Shown piece by piece: positions 34,309-43,087 of a stretch of DNA of 64,000 nucleotides. The stretch comes from Arthrobacter sp. cf158. GTDB taxonomy: Bacteria; Actinomycetota; Actinomycetes; Actinomycetales; Micrococcaceae. The number at the start of each line of letters is the position of its first letter. Positions within the stretch are counted from its first letter, which is position 1. The notes below the pieces were generated by a model. It did no database searches, was not told the origin of the DNA, and saw only the letters and a program-made list of their open reading frames with translations. The stretch lies in NCBI RefSeq assembly GCF_900106835.1, contig NZ_FNNR01000013.1, positions 56,713 to 120,712 of the forward strand. Direction: 5' to 3'. A program made the position numbers and the translations under genes.

Positions 34309-34335
34309 ACTGTGCTGGCTTGAACTGTGCTGGCT
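34306..34335 (+). repeat. 15-bp tandem duplication at the isomerase stop codon
   Basis: TGAACTGTGCTGGCT occurs twice in tandem (34306-34320, 34321-34335), with a third partial copy; the first copy includes the stop codon TGA. Confidence 0.8.
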
Positions 34336-34413
34336 TGAACCGCATCCCGGACGGCAGCAGTATCACCGGAACAGCACTATCACCAGACGGCATCATCCTT
34401 CGAAGGAGCAGGA

Positions 34414-35421
34414 ATGACTAGAGCGGCAATCATCGGTTGCGGTGACATCTCCACCGTCCATTTTTCGGCGATCGCCACGTTGGGCGACGTCGAGCTGGTG
34501 GCGGTTTGCGATACCGACCCAGGCCGGTTGGGGGCGGCAGCAGCCGCCCACTGCGTCCCGGGGTACGCGGATTACCTGGACATGCTCAGGGAGGTGAGTC
34601 CCGACGTCGTGCACGTCTGTACGCCGCACCACCTCCACGCCTCCGTGGCCGCCGATTGCCTTGAACGCGGTGTCAACGTCATTGTGGAGAAGCCCCTGGC
34701 GCACACCCTGGCCGAGGGTAAGCGGCTCATTGAGGTGGCTGAGCGGAGCCCGGCCAAGATCGCCGTCTGCTTCCAGAACCGCTACAACGCGACGTCGCAG
34801 GCCATGCGGAAAATGCTCGACGACGGCGGGCTGGGCCAGGTGATTGGCGCGTCGGCCACGGTCATGTGGCACCGGGACGGCGACTACTATCGGAGCCGGC
34901 CGTGGCGCGGCACCTGGGCTGAAGGTGGCGGGGGCCTGATGATGAACCAGGCCATCCACACCGTGGACCTGCTGCAGTGGTTGGTGGGCGATGTTGCCAA
35001 GGTGGAGGGCCGGGCGTCGACGCGTTCCCTGGCTGGCGTGATTGAGGTGGAGGACACCGCGGAGTTCGTGGCCGAGCATGTAGGCGGTGCGCGGAGCGTT
35101 TTCTATGCCACCTTGGCCAACGCGGTGAACGCTCCCGTCACTCTGGACATCGTCACGGAAAAGGCGACGCTGAGCCTCCGGGGGGACCTCACCATCACCT
35201 ATGCCGATGGCTCTGTGGAAGTGGTTCCGGAACGGGTGGCGGAATCTGGCGGCAGATCCTACTGGGGTGTTTCCCATGAGCTGCTCATCGCGGACTTCCA
35301 TGCAAGCCTGGGCGAGCCTGGACCGTTCTGGATCAACCCTGCCGAGGCGGGGAAGTCGCTGGCCATCGTCAAGGATATCTACGCGCAGAGCTACCCGGAC
35401 ATGGTGGGCCGCGTGGGCTGA
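34414..35421 (+). CDS. Gfo/Idh/MocA-family oxidoreductase (1)
   Basis: 335 residues; GAAGGAGCAGGA precedes the ATG. The NAD(P) Rossmann domain has AAIIGCGDISTVHFSAIATL and the family lysine in NVIVEKPLAHT; the C-terminal alpha/beta domain carries RGTWAEGGGGLMMNQAIHTVDLL with the catalytic histidine. It is likely a sugar or sugar-acid dehydrogenase/reductase acting on a cyclic substrate. It pairs with the preceding TIM-barrel gene and is followed by a terminator, so the pair forms its own transcript. Confidence 0.88.
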   Translation: MTRAAIIGCGDISTVHFSAIATLGDVELVAVCDTDPGRLGAAAAAHCVPGYADYLDMLREVSPDVVHVCTPHHLHASVAADCLERGVNVIVEKPLAHTLAEGKRLIEVAERSPAKIAVCFQNRYNATSQAMRKMLDDGGLGQVIGASATVMWHRDGDYYRSRPWRGTWAEGGGGLMMNQAIHTVDLLQWLVGDVAKVEGRASTRSLAGVIEVEDTAEFVAEHVGGARSVFYATLANAVNAPVTLDIVTEKATLSLRGDLTITYADGSVEVVPERVAESGGRSYWGVSHELLIADFHASLGEPGPFWINPAEAGKSLAIVKDIYAQSYPDMVGRVG

Positions 35422-35448
35422 ACGCGTTGTGCAACCGCTTGACGACGG

Positions 35449-35482
35449 GGCCGGAAACCAGGGGGTGTTTCCGGCCATTTTC
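35449..35482 (+). terminator. Rho-independent terminator after the first oxidoreductase
   Basis: Stem GGCCGGAAAC (35449-35458) / GTTTCCGGCC (35467-35476), 8-base loop, then ATTTTCG. Confidence 0.85.
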
Positions 35483-35544
35483 GTGTTCAGTCCGCAGGAT
35501 CTGCCCGCTCTACGCGGCAACTTGGCAACAACATGAGAAACTTT

Positions 35545-35583
35545 TGACAATCGGTTGCCAAGCGTCTCCAAAGTCCGTACTGT
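35545..35583 (+). promoter_or_regulatory. LacI operator overlapping promoter of the peptide-type ABC operon
   Basis: Operator TGACAATCGGTTGCCA (35545-35560). The -35 TTGCCA is its last six bases, then a 17-bp spacer and TACTGT (35578-35583). A TTGGCAAC half-site lies at 35522. Confidence 0.75.
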
Positions 35584-35668
35584 AAATCCCACACCCGGAA
35601 ATATGTGGTCCAGGCCACACCCCTTCGTTCTGACTCGCATCAGGCAAAAGACTCAGTAGGAGCCGACA

Positions 35669-37201
35669 ATGAAGTTAGGTCCCAAGGCGGCAGCAGCCGC
35701 CATCGTACTTAGCGCCTCCCTGGCGCTCACCGCATGTGGTGGCGGCGCCGGAGCAGGCTCCAACGCCGGCGGCGGAACAGCCGTCACGGCCCTGACGCTG
35801 GGCACCCTCCGGGACATCACGTCCTGGGATCCCGCCCAAGCCCACGTCGGCCACGCGCTCCAGCCCTACCAGGCGGCCTATGATTCCCTGATCCTGCGGG
35901 AGCCGGATGGCAAGCTCAGCCCCATGCTGGCCACCGCGTGGAAGTACAACGAGACCAACACCAAGCTCACGGTGGACCTCCGGACCGACGTCACGTTCAG
36001 CGATGGCGCCAAGTTCGACGCCACGGCGGCCAAGGCCAACCTGGACCACTTCAAGAAGGCGAACGGTCCGCAGATGGCCCAGCTGAGCTCGGTATCGGAC
36101 ATTGCAGTGGTGGATGAGGACACTATCGACATCAACCTCAGCGCCGCTGAGCCTGCCCTGGAGTACTTCCTGAGCCAGGCGGCCGGCCTGATGGGTAGCC
36201 CGGCAGCTTTGGGCACAGACGGAATCAAGACTGTACCCGTGGGTTCGGGGCCGTACGTCATGGATAAGGCTGCCTCAGTGAAGGATTCGCAGACGGTTTT
36301 CACCGCCCGCGAAGGCTACTGGAACAAGGACCTCCAGAAGTACAAGAAGCTGACCCTCAAGATTCTCATCGACCCCACAGCGCGCACCAACGCCTTGGTT
36401 TCCGGGCAGATCGACGCCACGCTCCTTGATCCCAAGAATGGCAAGCAGGCCGAAGGCGCCAAGATGAAGCTTGAAACCAACCAGGTTGACTGGTCCGGTT
36501 TACTCCTGCTGGACCGCGACGGTGCCAAGAACCCGGCGTTGGCCAACGTCAAGGTCCGCCAGGCCATCAACTACGCCTTCGACCGCAAGACCATCCTGGA
36601 ACAGGTCATGCTCGGCCAAGGCACCCCCACTTCGCAGCCTTTCGGCAAGGACAGCGGTGCATGGACCGAAGAGCTGGAGAACTACTACAGCTACGATCCC
36701 ACCAAGGCCAAGCAGCTCCTGAAGGAATCCGGTTTCGAAGGCAAAGTGACCATTGACGTTCCCACCCTTCCGGGAGCCGAAACACTCATTTCGGTGCTCC
36801 AGCAGCAACTGGCCGACGTCGGAATCACGCTGAAGCCCGGCGCAGCGATCACCAACACCTTCACCGCCGATGTTGCGGCGCAGAAGTATCACGCACTGTT
36901 CTTCAATCTCTTCCAAGGTGAGCCCACGGTTGCGATCGATCAGATCGTTTCAACCAAGGCGCTGTACAACCCGTTCAAAAACACCACTCCTGAGCTCGAA
37001 GCCAAGATTGCGGCCGTACGCGCCGGTGGCCAGGACGCTGGCACCCTGGCCCAGGAAGTCAACAAATATGTGGTGGAACAGGCATGGTTCGCCCCGTTGT
37101 TCCGCGTGAACCAGATGTATTACCACAACGACAAAGTGAACGTCACCCCGCAGGCACAGCAGGCCGTTCCGTCCATCTACAACTACTCGCCCGCCAAGTA
37201 G
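35669..37201 (+). CDS. ABC transporter substrate-binding lipoprotein (SBP_bac_5, oligopeptide type)
   Basis: 510 residues. A signal peptide ends in lipobox LTACGG (Cys about 23), then a Gly/Ala linker. It is an extracellular solute receptor of the DppA/OppA class: SWDPAQAHVGHALQPYQAAY, VTFSDGAKFDATAAKANLDH, KTVPVGSGPYVMDKA, RQAINYAFDRKTILEQVMLG. This class also imports oligosaccharides and glycosides in many actinobacteria. It is the first gene of a run of six (receptor, permease, permease-ATPase, ATPase, isomerase, oxidoreductase) under a cluster-type LacI operator, so an acidic oligosaccharide or glycoside is the likely ligand. Confidence 0.93.
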   Translation: MKLGPKAAAAAIVLSASLALTACGGGAGAGSNAGGGTAVTALTLGTLRDITSWDPAQAHVGHALQPYQAAYDSLILREPDGKLSPMLATAWKYNETNTKLTVDLRTDVTFSDGAKFDATAAKANLDHFKKANGPQMAQLSSVSDIAVVDEDTIDINLSAAEPALEYFLSQAAGLMGSPAALGTDGIKTVPVGSGPYVMDKAASVKDSQTVFTAREGYWNKDLQKYKKLTLKILIDPTARTNALVSGQIDATLLDPKNGKQAEGAKMKLETNQVDWSGLLLLDRDGAKNPALANVKVRQAINYAFDRKTILEQVMLGQGTPTSQPFGKDSGAWTEELENYYSYDPTKAKQLLKESGFEGKVTIDVPTLPGAETLISVLQQQLADVGITLKPGAAITNTFTADVAAQKYHALFFNLFQGEPTVAIDQIVSTKALYNPFKNTTPELEAKIAAVRAGGQDAGTLAQEVNKYVVEQAWFAPLFRVNQMYYHNDKVNVTPQAQQAVPSIYNYSPAK

Positions 37202-37207
37202 GAACCT

Positions 37208-38149
37208 ATGATCAAGTTCATTGCGAAAAGGCTGGGCAGCGGGTTGGTGGTGCTGTTCGTCGTCTCAGCGCTCACCTTCACCCTGCTGTACACCTCCAGC
37301 GGCAGCATTGCCCGGAACATCCTGGGAGACCAGGCCACTCCTGAGCAGGTTGCGTTGAAGGAACAGGAGCTGGGCCTGGACCAGCCCTTGGTGACCCGTT
37401 ACTTCGCCTGGCTGGGCGATGCCGTCAGCGGAAACCTCGGTGCTTCCTGGTTCACCTCGGAGCCGGTGGCCAACTCCCTGGCCACCCGTATCCCCGTCAC
37501 CATGACCATGGTGTTCACCGCAATGATCCTGATCGCCATCTGCGCAGCACTGATCGGTGTCGCCGCGGCCGTCAAGCGCGGCTGGGTGGACAGGGTGGTC
37601 CAGATTGGCGCGATCGTTGGGGACTCCATCCCCGGGTATGTGATCGGCGTGTTCCTGGTAACCATCCTGGCCATCCAGCTGGGCCTCTTCCCGGCCACCA
37701 GCACCATCTCTCCCGAGGTGGGGCCGGAGGCCTGGGTCTACTCCATGACCCTCCCCGTGATCGCACTGCTCATCAACGGCGTGACCGGCGGGGCCCAGCA
37801 GATCCGCAGCGCAGTGATCAAGCAGCTGGAGCGTGACTACGTCCGGACGCTGCGCAGCCGCGGCATTGGGGAGCGCGAAATCCTCTTCAAGCACGTGTTG
37901 CGCAGCGCCGCTCCCGCAGGCTTGACGGTGTTGAGCCTGCAGTTGATCGGCATGCTGGGCGGCGTGGTGATCATCGAGCAGATCTTCGCCCTGCCGGGAA
38001 TGGGACCCCTCGCGGTTACCGCCACCGGCCAGTCCGACCTTCCCGTGGTGATGGGAGTGGTCATGTACACCGTGGTGGTGGTCATCGTGGTGAACCTCCT
38101 GGTGGACATCCTCAATGGTTGGCTCAACCCGAAAGTGCGTGTCTCATGA
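37208..38149 (+). CDS. ABC transporter permease (DppB/OppB type)
   Basis: 313 residues with six predicted membrane helices, the first at residues 9-30 (LVVLFVVSALTFTLLYTS). The coupling EAA-type loop is YVRTLRSRGIGEREILFKHVLRSA. Start and end fit the family well. The stop codon overlaps the ATG of the next gene (ATGA), so the two subunits are translationally coupled. It provides one half of the membrane channel for the receptor upstream. Confidence 0.94.
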   Translation: MIKFIAKRLGSGLVVLFVVSALTFTLLYTSSGSIARNILGDQATPEQVALKEQELGLDQPLVTRYFAWLGDAVSGNLGASWFTSEPVANSLATRIPVTMTMVFTAMILIAICAALIGVAAAVKRGWVDRVVQIGAIVGDSIPGYVIGVFLVTILAIQLGLFPATSTISPEVGPEAWVYSMTLPVIALLINGVTGGAQQIRSAVIKQLERDYVRTLRSRGIGEREILFKHVLRSAAPAGLTVLSLQLIGMLGGVVIIEQIFALPGMGPLAVTATGQSDLPVVMGVVMYTVVVVIVVNLLVDILNGWLNPKVRVS

Positions 38150-40008
38150 GTGACTCCATAGATACAGCGGCTGTCGCCGCCCCCGTCCCTACAGGCCAAA
38201 GCGGCACCGTGGTCCGTTCCACCGTGATGCGTCGACTCCTCAGGAACCCGTTGGGTATCGCCTCCTTGGTGATCCTGGGATCCATCGCCCTGCTGGCCAT
38301 CTTCGCCCCTGTCCTGGCGCCGTTCGAGGAAAACTTCGCGAACATCACCAAGACCCTGGCACCGGCAGATTCCGTGAACATCCTTGGCACCGACAGCGCA
38401 GGCCGCGACACCTGGAGCCGCCTGCTCTTCGGTGCGCAGCTCACACTGTTGTCCGCCCTGCTCTGTGCAGGGGTTGCCATCGCAATCGGCCTTCCCGCGG
38501 GCCTGATTGCGGGATACTACGCCGGGAAGTTCGAGGCCGTCTCCAACTGGGTGGTCAGCATCCTCATGAGCCTGCCCGGCCTGATCGTGCTCCTCACCAT
38601 CCGCGCGGCTTTTGGGCCCTCAGTCTGGATCTCGATGATTGCTTTCGGCGTCCTGATCAGCCCGTCCTACTTCCGCCTGACCCGGACCGCCGTCCAGTCG
38701 GTCCGCAACGAGCTCTACGTCGACGCAGCGCGCGTCTCAGGCCTGTCTGACCTGAGCATCATCGCCCGCCACATCTTCTCCGTGGTCCGCGCACCCATCA
38801 TCATCCAGACCGCGGCCATCGCGGGAGTTGCCATCGCCATCCAGTCGGGGCTTGAGTTCCTGGGCCTGGGCGATCCCACCAAGGCAACATGGGGCGTCAT
38901 GCTCTCCGAAGGTTTCAAGAACGTCTACATGACGCCAACGTTGCTGCTGTGGCCGGCATTGGCCATGGCGCTCACCATCGGCGGCCTGGTCCTGCTGGGC
39001 AACGCCATCCGCGATGCCTTGGAAGACGGCGAGAAGATCAAGCACCGTAAAAAGAAGACCGTTCCGGCGGAAAGCACGACGGCGGACCCCGCCAAGGCGG
39101 GTCAGTCACGGAAGTCCGTGGCCGCCGTCGAGGTTGGAACCGAGCACCACCTCATCAAGGTGACCAACCTGGGCGTTGGATATCCGCAGGCTGACGGTTC
39201 CGTCAAGAAGGTGGTGGACGACGTCTCGTTCCATGTGGACCGCGGCGAGATCCTGGGGATCGTGGGCGAATCGGGTTCGGGCAAGTCCCAGACCGCATTC
39301 TCCATTCTTGGCCTGCTGCCGGACAACGCCAGGATCGTGGGCGGTTCCATCCAGTTCGACGGCAACTACACCGTTGCCCCCGGTGATGACCGCGTCAGCC
39401 AGGAGCGGTTGTCCAAGCTGCGCGGCAAACGGATCTCCTACATTCCGCAGGAACCCATGAGCAACCTGGACCCGGCCTTCACCATCGGATACCAACTGGT
39501 GACCCCCATGGTGCGTGTCCTTGGAATTTCCAAGGCAGAAGCCCGGAAGCGGGCACTCAAGCTGCTCACCGACGTCGGAATCGTCAACCCGGAACGCACG
39601 TTCGAGGCTTACCCGCACGAGGTTTCCGGTGGCATGGCACAGCGCGTGCTGATCGCGGGCGCCATCAGCTGCGAACCTGACCTGGTGATCGCTGACGAAC
39701 CTACCACCGCCCTGGATGTCACCGTCCAAGCGGATGTGCTGGACCTGCTGCGCGAGCTCCAGCAGCGCCTGAACATCGGCGTCATCCTGGTGACCCACAA
39801 CTTCGGCGTCGTTGCCGACCTGTGCGACCGCGTGGCCGTCATGCAGAACGGCAGGCTCGTGGAAGAAGGCACCGTCCGGGATATTCTCCGGAACCCGAAA
39901 GAGCAGTACACGCAGACCCTGCTGGGGTCCATGCTTGAAGGAAAGACTCCTATGACCATGCTTGTATCGAGGCCTGGATCAGCAGCACAGAAAGAGCCGG
40001 TGGCATGA
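38146..40008 (+). CDS. Fused ABC permease-ATPase (DppC + DppD in one chain)
   Basis: 620 residues. The N-terminal part (about 25-295) is a DppC-type permease: membrane helix PLGIASLVILGSIALLAIFA, the DSAGRDTWSRLLFGAQ motif and EAA loop VDAARVSGLSDLSIIARHIF. After a Lys/Ala-rich linker (about 300-340, KHRKKKTVPAESTT) comes a complete DppD-type ATPase: Walker A GESGSGKS from residue 374, signature SGGMAQR from 494, Walker B LVIADEPTTALD. The C-terminal oligopeptide-ABC extension is also present. No stop or frameshift separates the halves. Start overlaps the upstream gene (ATGA) and the end overlaps the next ATPase (ATGA). Confidence 0.93.
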   Translation: MSDSIDTAAVAAPVPTGQSGTVVRSTVMRRLLRNPLGIASLVILGSIALLAIFAPVLAPFEENFANITKTLAPADSVNILGTDSAGRDTWSRLLFGAQLTLLSALLCAGVAIAIGLPAGLIAGYYAGKFEAVSNWVVSILMSLPGLIVLLTIRAAFGPSVWISMIAFGVLISPSYFRLTRTAVQSVRNELYVDAARVSGLSDLSIIARHIFSVVRAPIIIQTAAIAGVAIAIQSGLEFLGLGDPTKATWGVMLSEGFKNVYMTPTLLLWPALAMALTIGGLVLLGNAIRDALEDGEKIKHRKKKTVPAESTTADPAKAGQSRKSVAAVEVGTEHHLIKVTNLGVGYPQADGSVKKVVDDVSFHVDRGEILGIVGESGSGKSQTAFSILGLLPDNARIVGGSIQFDGNYTVAPGDDRVSQERLSKLRGKRISYIPQEPMSNLDPAFTIGYQLVTPMVRVLGISKAEARKRALKLLTDVGIVNPERTFEAYPHEVSGGMAQRVLIAGAISCEPDLVIADEPTTALDVTVQADVLDLLRELQQRLNIGVILVTHNFGVVADLCDRVAVMQNGRLVEEGTVRDILRNPKEQYTQTLLGSMLEGKTPMTMLVSRPGSAAQKEPVA

Positions 40009-40892
40009 GCGTCTCTCTTGACTCATCGCAGAAGTCCCCGCTCCTGGCGGTGGAGAACCTGGTGGTGGAGTACCCGAGCAAGCGGTTCCGGGCCAAGCCG
40101 TTCCGAGCGCTGACTGATATCAACATCACTATTGGCCAAGGAGAAACCCTGGGGCTGGTGGGGGAGTCCGGCTCGGGCAAAACCACCCTGGGCCGCGCCG
40201 TGTTGGGACTCGCCCCGGTCACCGCAGGGAAGGTCATCTTCGAGGGCAACGACATCAGCAACGCTTCCCGCAAGGAGCGGCGGACACTGAGCCGGGACCT
40301 GCAAGTGGTCTTCCAGGACCCCTACACTTCACTGAATCCGGCCCTTGAAATCGGCGACATCCTTGCAGAACCGCTGGGTGTCCAGGGCATGGAACCCACT
40401 GCAGCCAAGAAGCGGGTCCAGGAGTTGCTGGACCAGGTTGGACTTCCCTCGGACGCGATCCACCGCCTGCCCCGCGAGTTCAGCGGCGGACAACGCCAGC
40501 GCGTGGCCATTGCCCGGGCCCTGGCGTTGTCCCCCAAGCTGATCGTGTGCGACGAACCCGTCAGCGCCCTGGACCTTTCCACCCAGGCGCGCGTGCTGGA
40601 CCTGTTCCTGCAGATCCAGAAGGACACCGGTGTTTCCTACCTTTTCGTGTCCCACGACCTCGACGTCGTGCGGCACATCAGCCACCGCGTCGCCGTCATG
40701 TATCACGGCGAAATCGTGGAGCAGGGCCCTGCGGAGATCGTCACCCGCGATCCCGAGCACCCCTACACGCAGCGGCTTCTTCTCGCCTCACCCGTGCCCG
40801 ATCCTGACCGGCAGGAACAACGCCGGGCGGACAGGCACCGGCTGTTGGCCAACCAACGCAACCAGATTGAACAAGCGGGTGCCGTTGCCTGA
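40005..40892 (+). CDS. ABC transporter ATP-binding protein (DppF/OppF type)
   Basis: 295 residues, overlapping the fused permease-ATPase by ATGA. It has a Walker A GESGSGKTTLGRAVLGL, signature FSGGQRQRVAIARAL, Walker B LIVCDEPVSALD and the oligopeptide-family C-terminus PEHPYTQRLLLASP. The second nucleotide-binding domain needed for a heterodimeric importer is supplied by the fused upstream protein. It ends 66 bases before the second isomerase gene. Confidence 0.95.
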   Translation: MSVSLDSSQKSPLLAVENLVVEYPSKRFRAKPFRALTDINITIGQGETLGLVGESGSGKTTLGRAVLGLAPVTAGKVIFEGNDISNASRKERRTLSRDLQVVFQDPYTSLNPALEIGDILAEPLGVQGMEPTAAKKRVQELLDQVGLPSDAIHRLPREFSGGQRQRVAIARALALSPKLIVCDEPVSALDLSTQARVLDLFLQIQKDTGVSYLFVSHDLDVVRHISHRVAVMYHGEIVEQGPAEIVTRDPEHPYTQRLLLASPVPDPDRQEQRRADRHRLLANQRNQIEQAGAVA

Positions 40893-40958
40893 CGGCCGGC
40901 GGCACCCAGCAGAACCCATGCGGCCCCTTAATTGTGGCCGGAACTTTCGGAGGAAAAA

Positions 40959-41819
40959 GTGGCCACAATAGGCGTACAGGCGATGATGTTGAAGGACAGC
41001 TTCGCCGAAGTTGGAGCGTTTGAAACCCTGCGGAAAGTCAACGCAATCGGGTACAACGCGGTGGAGATTTCCCAGATCCCCATGACACCGGAAAACGTTG
41101 ACGAGCTGGATCGCTCCCGCTCCGAGTTGGGCATGGATATTGCGGCTCTCTCCGTCAATGTGGAAGGCCGCAAGGGAATGCCCGTGGAATCACTCGCGGA
41201 CAATTTCGACAAGATTGTTGATGATGCCAAGCGCCTCGATGCTTCTCTGCTGCGCATCGGTATGCTGCCGTTCCCGGCCATGAAGTCGCTGGACGCCGTG
41301 GTGGAGTTTGCCAAGCAGGCCAACGGCTACGCCGAGCGGCTCCAGGAGCACGGCATTGGACTTTACTATCACAACCACCACATCGAGTTCGCCAAGTTCG
41401 ATGGCAAGTACATGCTGGACATCATCGCGGACAACTCCCCGGCAATGGGCATGGAAATAGACGTGCACTGGGTACAGCGCGGCGGACTGGATCCTGTGCG
41501 CATCTTGGAAAAATACGCGGGCAGGACCGCCATGGTGCATCTGAAGGACTACAGGATCGGACAGATGCCGGAAGCATCCTTCGGGCTCCTGGAGAAGGGC
41601 GACTTCCCGGGGTTCATGGCCGAGTTCAAGAATGTTGTCCAGTTCGCCGAGGTGGGCGAGGGAAACCTGGACTTCCCATCAATCGTGCCCGCAGCTGTGG
41701 CCGCCGGAGCCCAGTACCTGCTGGTGGAACAGGACGAGCTCTACGGCCGAACTGTTTGGGATGCGCTGCAGACCTCATACGACAACCTGATGGCCATGGG
41801 CCACGGCGACCTTTTCTAG
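40959..41819 (+). CDS. Sugar phosphate isomerase/epimerase-type TIM barrel (2)
   Basis: 286 residues from the GTG at 40959, which follows GGAGGAAAAA; the upstream ATG at 40932 lacks a site. It has a xylose-isomerase-like barrel with YNAVEISQIPM, IGLYYHNHHIEFAKFDGKY (metal or catalytic His), GMEIDVHWVQRGGLDP (Glu/Asp/His) and MVHLKDYRIG, ending YLLVEQDELYGRTVWDAL. It is clearly distinct from the first TIM-barrel protein in the cluster (different N-terminus, HNHH motif). Its pairing with the next oxidoreductase repeats the upstream gene order. Confidence 0.85.
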   Translation: MATIGVQAMMLKDSFAEVGAFETLRKVNAIGYNAVEISQIPMTPENVDELDRSRSELGMDIAALSVNVEGRKGMPVESLADNFDKIVDDAKRLDASLLRIGMLPFPAMKSLDAVVEFAKQANGYAERLQEHGIGLYYHNHHIEFAKFDGKYMLDIIADNSPAMGMEIDVHWVQRGGLDPVRILEKYAGRTAMVHLKDYRIGQMPEASFGLLEKGDFPGFMAEFKNVVQFAEVGEGNLDFPSIVPAAVAAGAQYLLVEQDELYGRTVWDALQTSYDNLMAMGHGDLF

Positions 41820-41843
41820 AGTTTTCGACAGGAGATCACATTC

Positions 41844-43010
41844 ATGAGCAACAAAGTACGCCTCGGCATCATCGGCCTGGGCCAGCAGGGCGGCGCCTAT
41901 GCCAAGTTCATCAAGGACGGGCTGGTCCCGAACATGGAGATCGGAGCTATCTGCGACGTCGATCCCACCAAGAAGGAGCTCGCCAGCTCCCTGTACCCCG
42001 GTGTCCCGTTCCATGACAATTACATCGCCATGCTGGAGAGCGGCTCCGTGGACGCGATCGTTACTTGCGTTCCGCACTTCCTGCACCCGGAAATGGGCAT
42101 CGAATCCCTCAAACGGAACATCCACGCGCTGGTGGAGAAGCCGGCCGGCGTTTACACCAAGCAGGTCAAGGAACTCAATGAGTTTGCGGCCTCCAAGCCT
42201 GAGCTCTCCTTCGGCATCATGTTCAACCAGCGCAACAACCCCCTGTACAAGAAGCTCAAGGAAATCGTAGACAACGGGGACATTGGCAGCATCCGACGCA
42301 CCAACTGGATCATCACCAACTGGTGGCGTCCGCAGGGTTACTACAATTCCAGCGAATGGCGCGCCACGTGGGGCGGTGAAGGCGGCGGCGTCCTGGTGAA
42401 CCAGGCACCGCACCAGTTGGACCTGTGGCAGTGGATCTGTGGCGCACCCGAGTCCGTGTATTCGAAGGTGGCCTACGGCTTCCGCCGCGATATCGCCGTC
42501 GAGGATGAGGTCACGGCAGTGGTGGATTATGGCGACGGCGCCACTGGCGTTTTCGTGACGGCCACCCACGACATCGTGGGAACCGACAGGTTCGAAATCC
42601 TGGGCGACCAAGGCAAGATCGTGGTGGAGGACAGCAAGGTTGCAACCGTCACCCGCCTGGTTAAACCCGAGCGTGAGCTCAGCGATTCCATGGACATGGA
42701 CGATGTCCGCAAGCTTTTCATGGGCCAGCTGAACCGGGACGAGTTCTACTCCACCGAGGTCATCGAGTTCGAGTCCGTCTGGGGAGGTCAGCACGCGGGT
42801 GTCCTGGAAAACTTTGCCGCCAACATCCTGGATGGGACGCCGCTGCTTGCCCCCGGCTCCGACGGAATCAACGGCGTCCGCCTGGCCAACGCGATCCACC
42901 TCTCCAGCTGGACGGGCAAGGAAGTCTCCCTGGACTTTGATGAAGACGAATTCCTGCAGGAGTTGAACAAACGCATCGCAGGGGAAGGGAAGTTCCCCGA
43001 GCGCTCTTAG
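41844..43010 (+). CDS. Gfo/Idh/MocA-family oxidoreductase (2)
   Basis: 388 residues; ACAGGAG precedes the ATG. It has an NAD(P) motif LGIIGLGQQGGAYAKFIKDG, lysine in ALVEKPAGVYTKQ, and substrate domain EWRATWGGEGGGVLVNQAPH followed by QLDLWQWICG, with the catalytic His. It is longer than the first copy and not a close duplicate. It ends the receptor-to-oxidoreductase operon and is followed by a terminator-like hairpin. It may oxidise or reduce the imported sugar or glycoside before or after the TIM-barrel enzyme acts; this is inference. Confidence 0.9.
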   Translation: MSNKVRLGIIGLGQQGGAYAKFIKDGLVPNMEIGAICDVDPTKKELASSLYPGVPFHDNYIAMLESGSVDAIVTCVPHFLHPEMGIESLKRNIHALVEKPAGVYTKQVKELNEFAASKPELSFGIMFNQRNNPLYKKLKEIVDNGDIGSIRRTNWIITNWWRPQGYYNSSEWRATWGGEGGGVLVNQAPHQLDLWQWICGAPESVYSKVAYGFRRDIAVEDEVTAVVDYGDGATGVFVTATHDIVGTDRFEILGDQGKIVVEDSKVATVTRLVKPERELSDSMDMDDVRKLFMGQLNRDEFYSTEVIEFESVWGGQHAGVLENFAANILDGTPLLAPGSDGINGVRLANAIHLSSWTGKEVSLDFDEDEFLQELNKRIAGEGKFPERS

Positions 43011-43024
43011 CCCTTTCGGAACAG

Positions 43025-43065
43025 GCCGGTTGTCACCATTCTTTGGCAACCGGCTTGTTTTGTTG
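43025..43065 (+). terminator. Hairpin terminator built from operator half-sites
   Basis: Stem GCCGGTTGTC (43025-43034) / GGCAACCGGC (43045-43054), one G-U pair, 10-base loop, then TTGTTTTGTTG. The right arm overlaps the LacI operator at 43044-43059. Confidence 0.7.
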
Positions 43066-43081
43066 CCATGAGGTCTACGAT
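43044..43081 (+). promoter_or_regulatory. LacI operator overlapping promoter of the second lacI gene
   Basis: Operator-like TGGCAACCGGCTTGTT (43044-43059), the weakest of six. CTTGTT (43054-43059), 16-bp spacer, TACGAT (43076-43081); the GTG start lies 7 bases past the -10, so the mRNA would be leaderless. Confidence 0.55.
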
Positions 43082-43087
43082 GGAGCG

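Noticed and set aside
38146..40008. Fusion as an artefact of a missing stop
   Set aside because: A linker joins the halves without leftover start region or ribosome-binding site between them, and both flanking junctions keep ATGA coupling, so an evolved fusion is the simpler reading.
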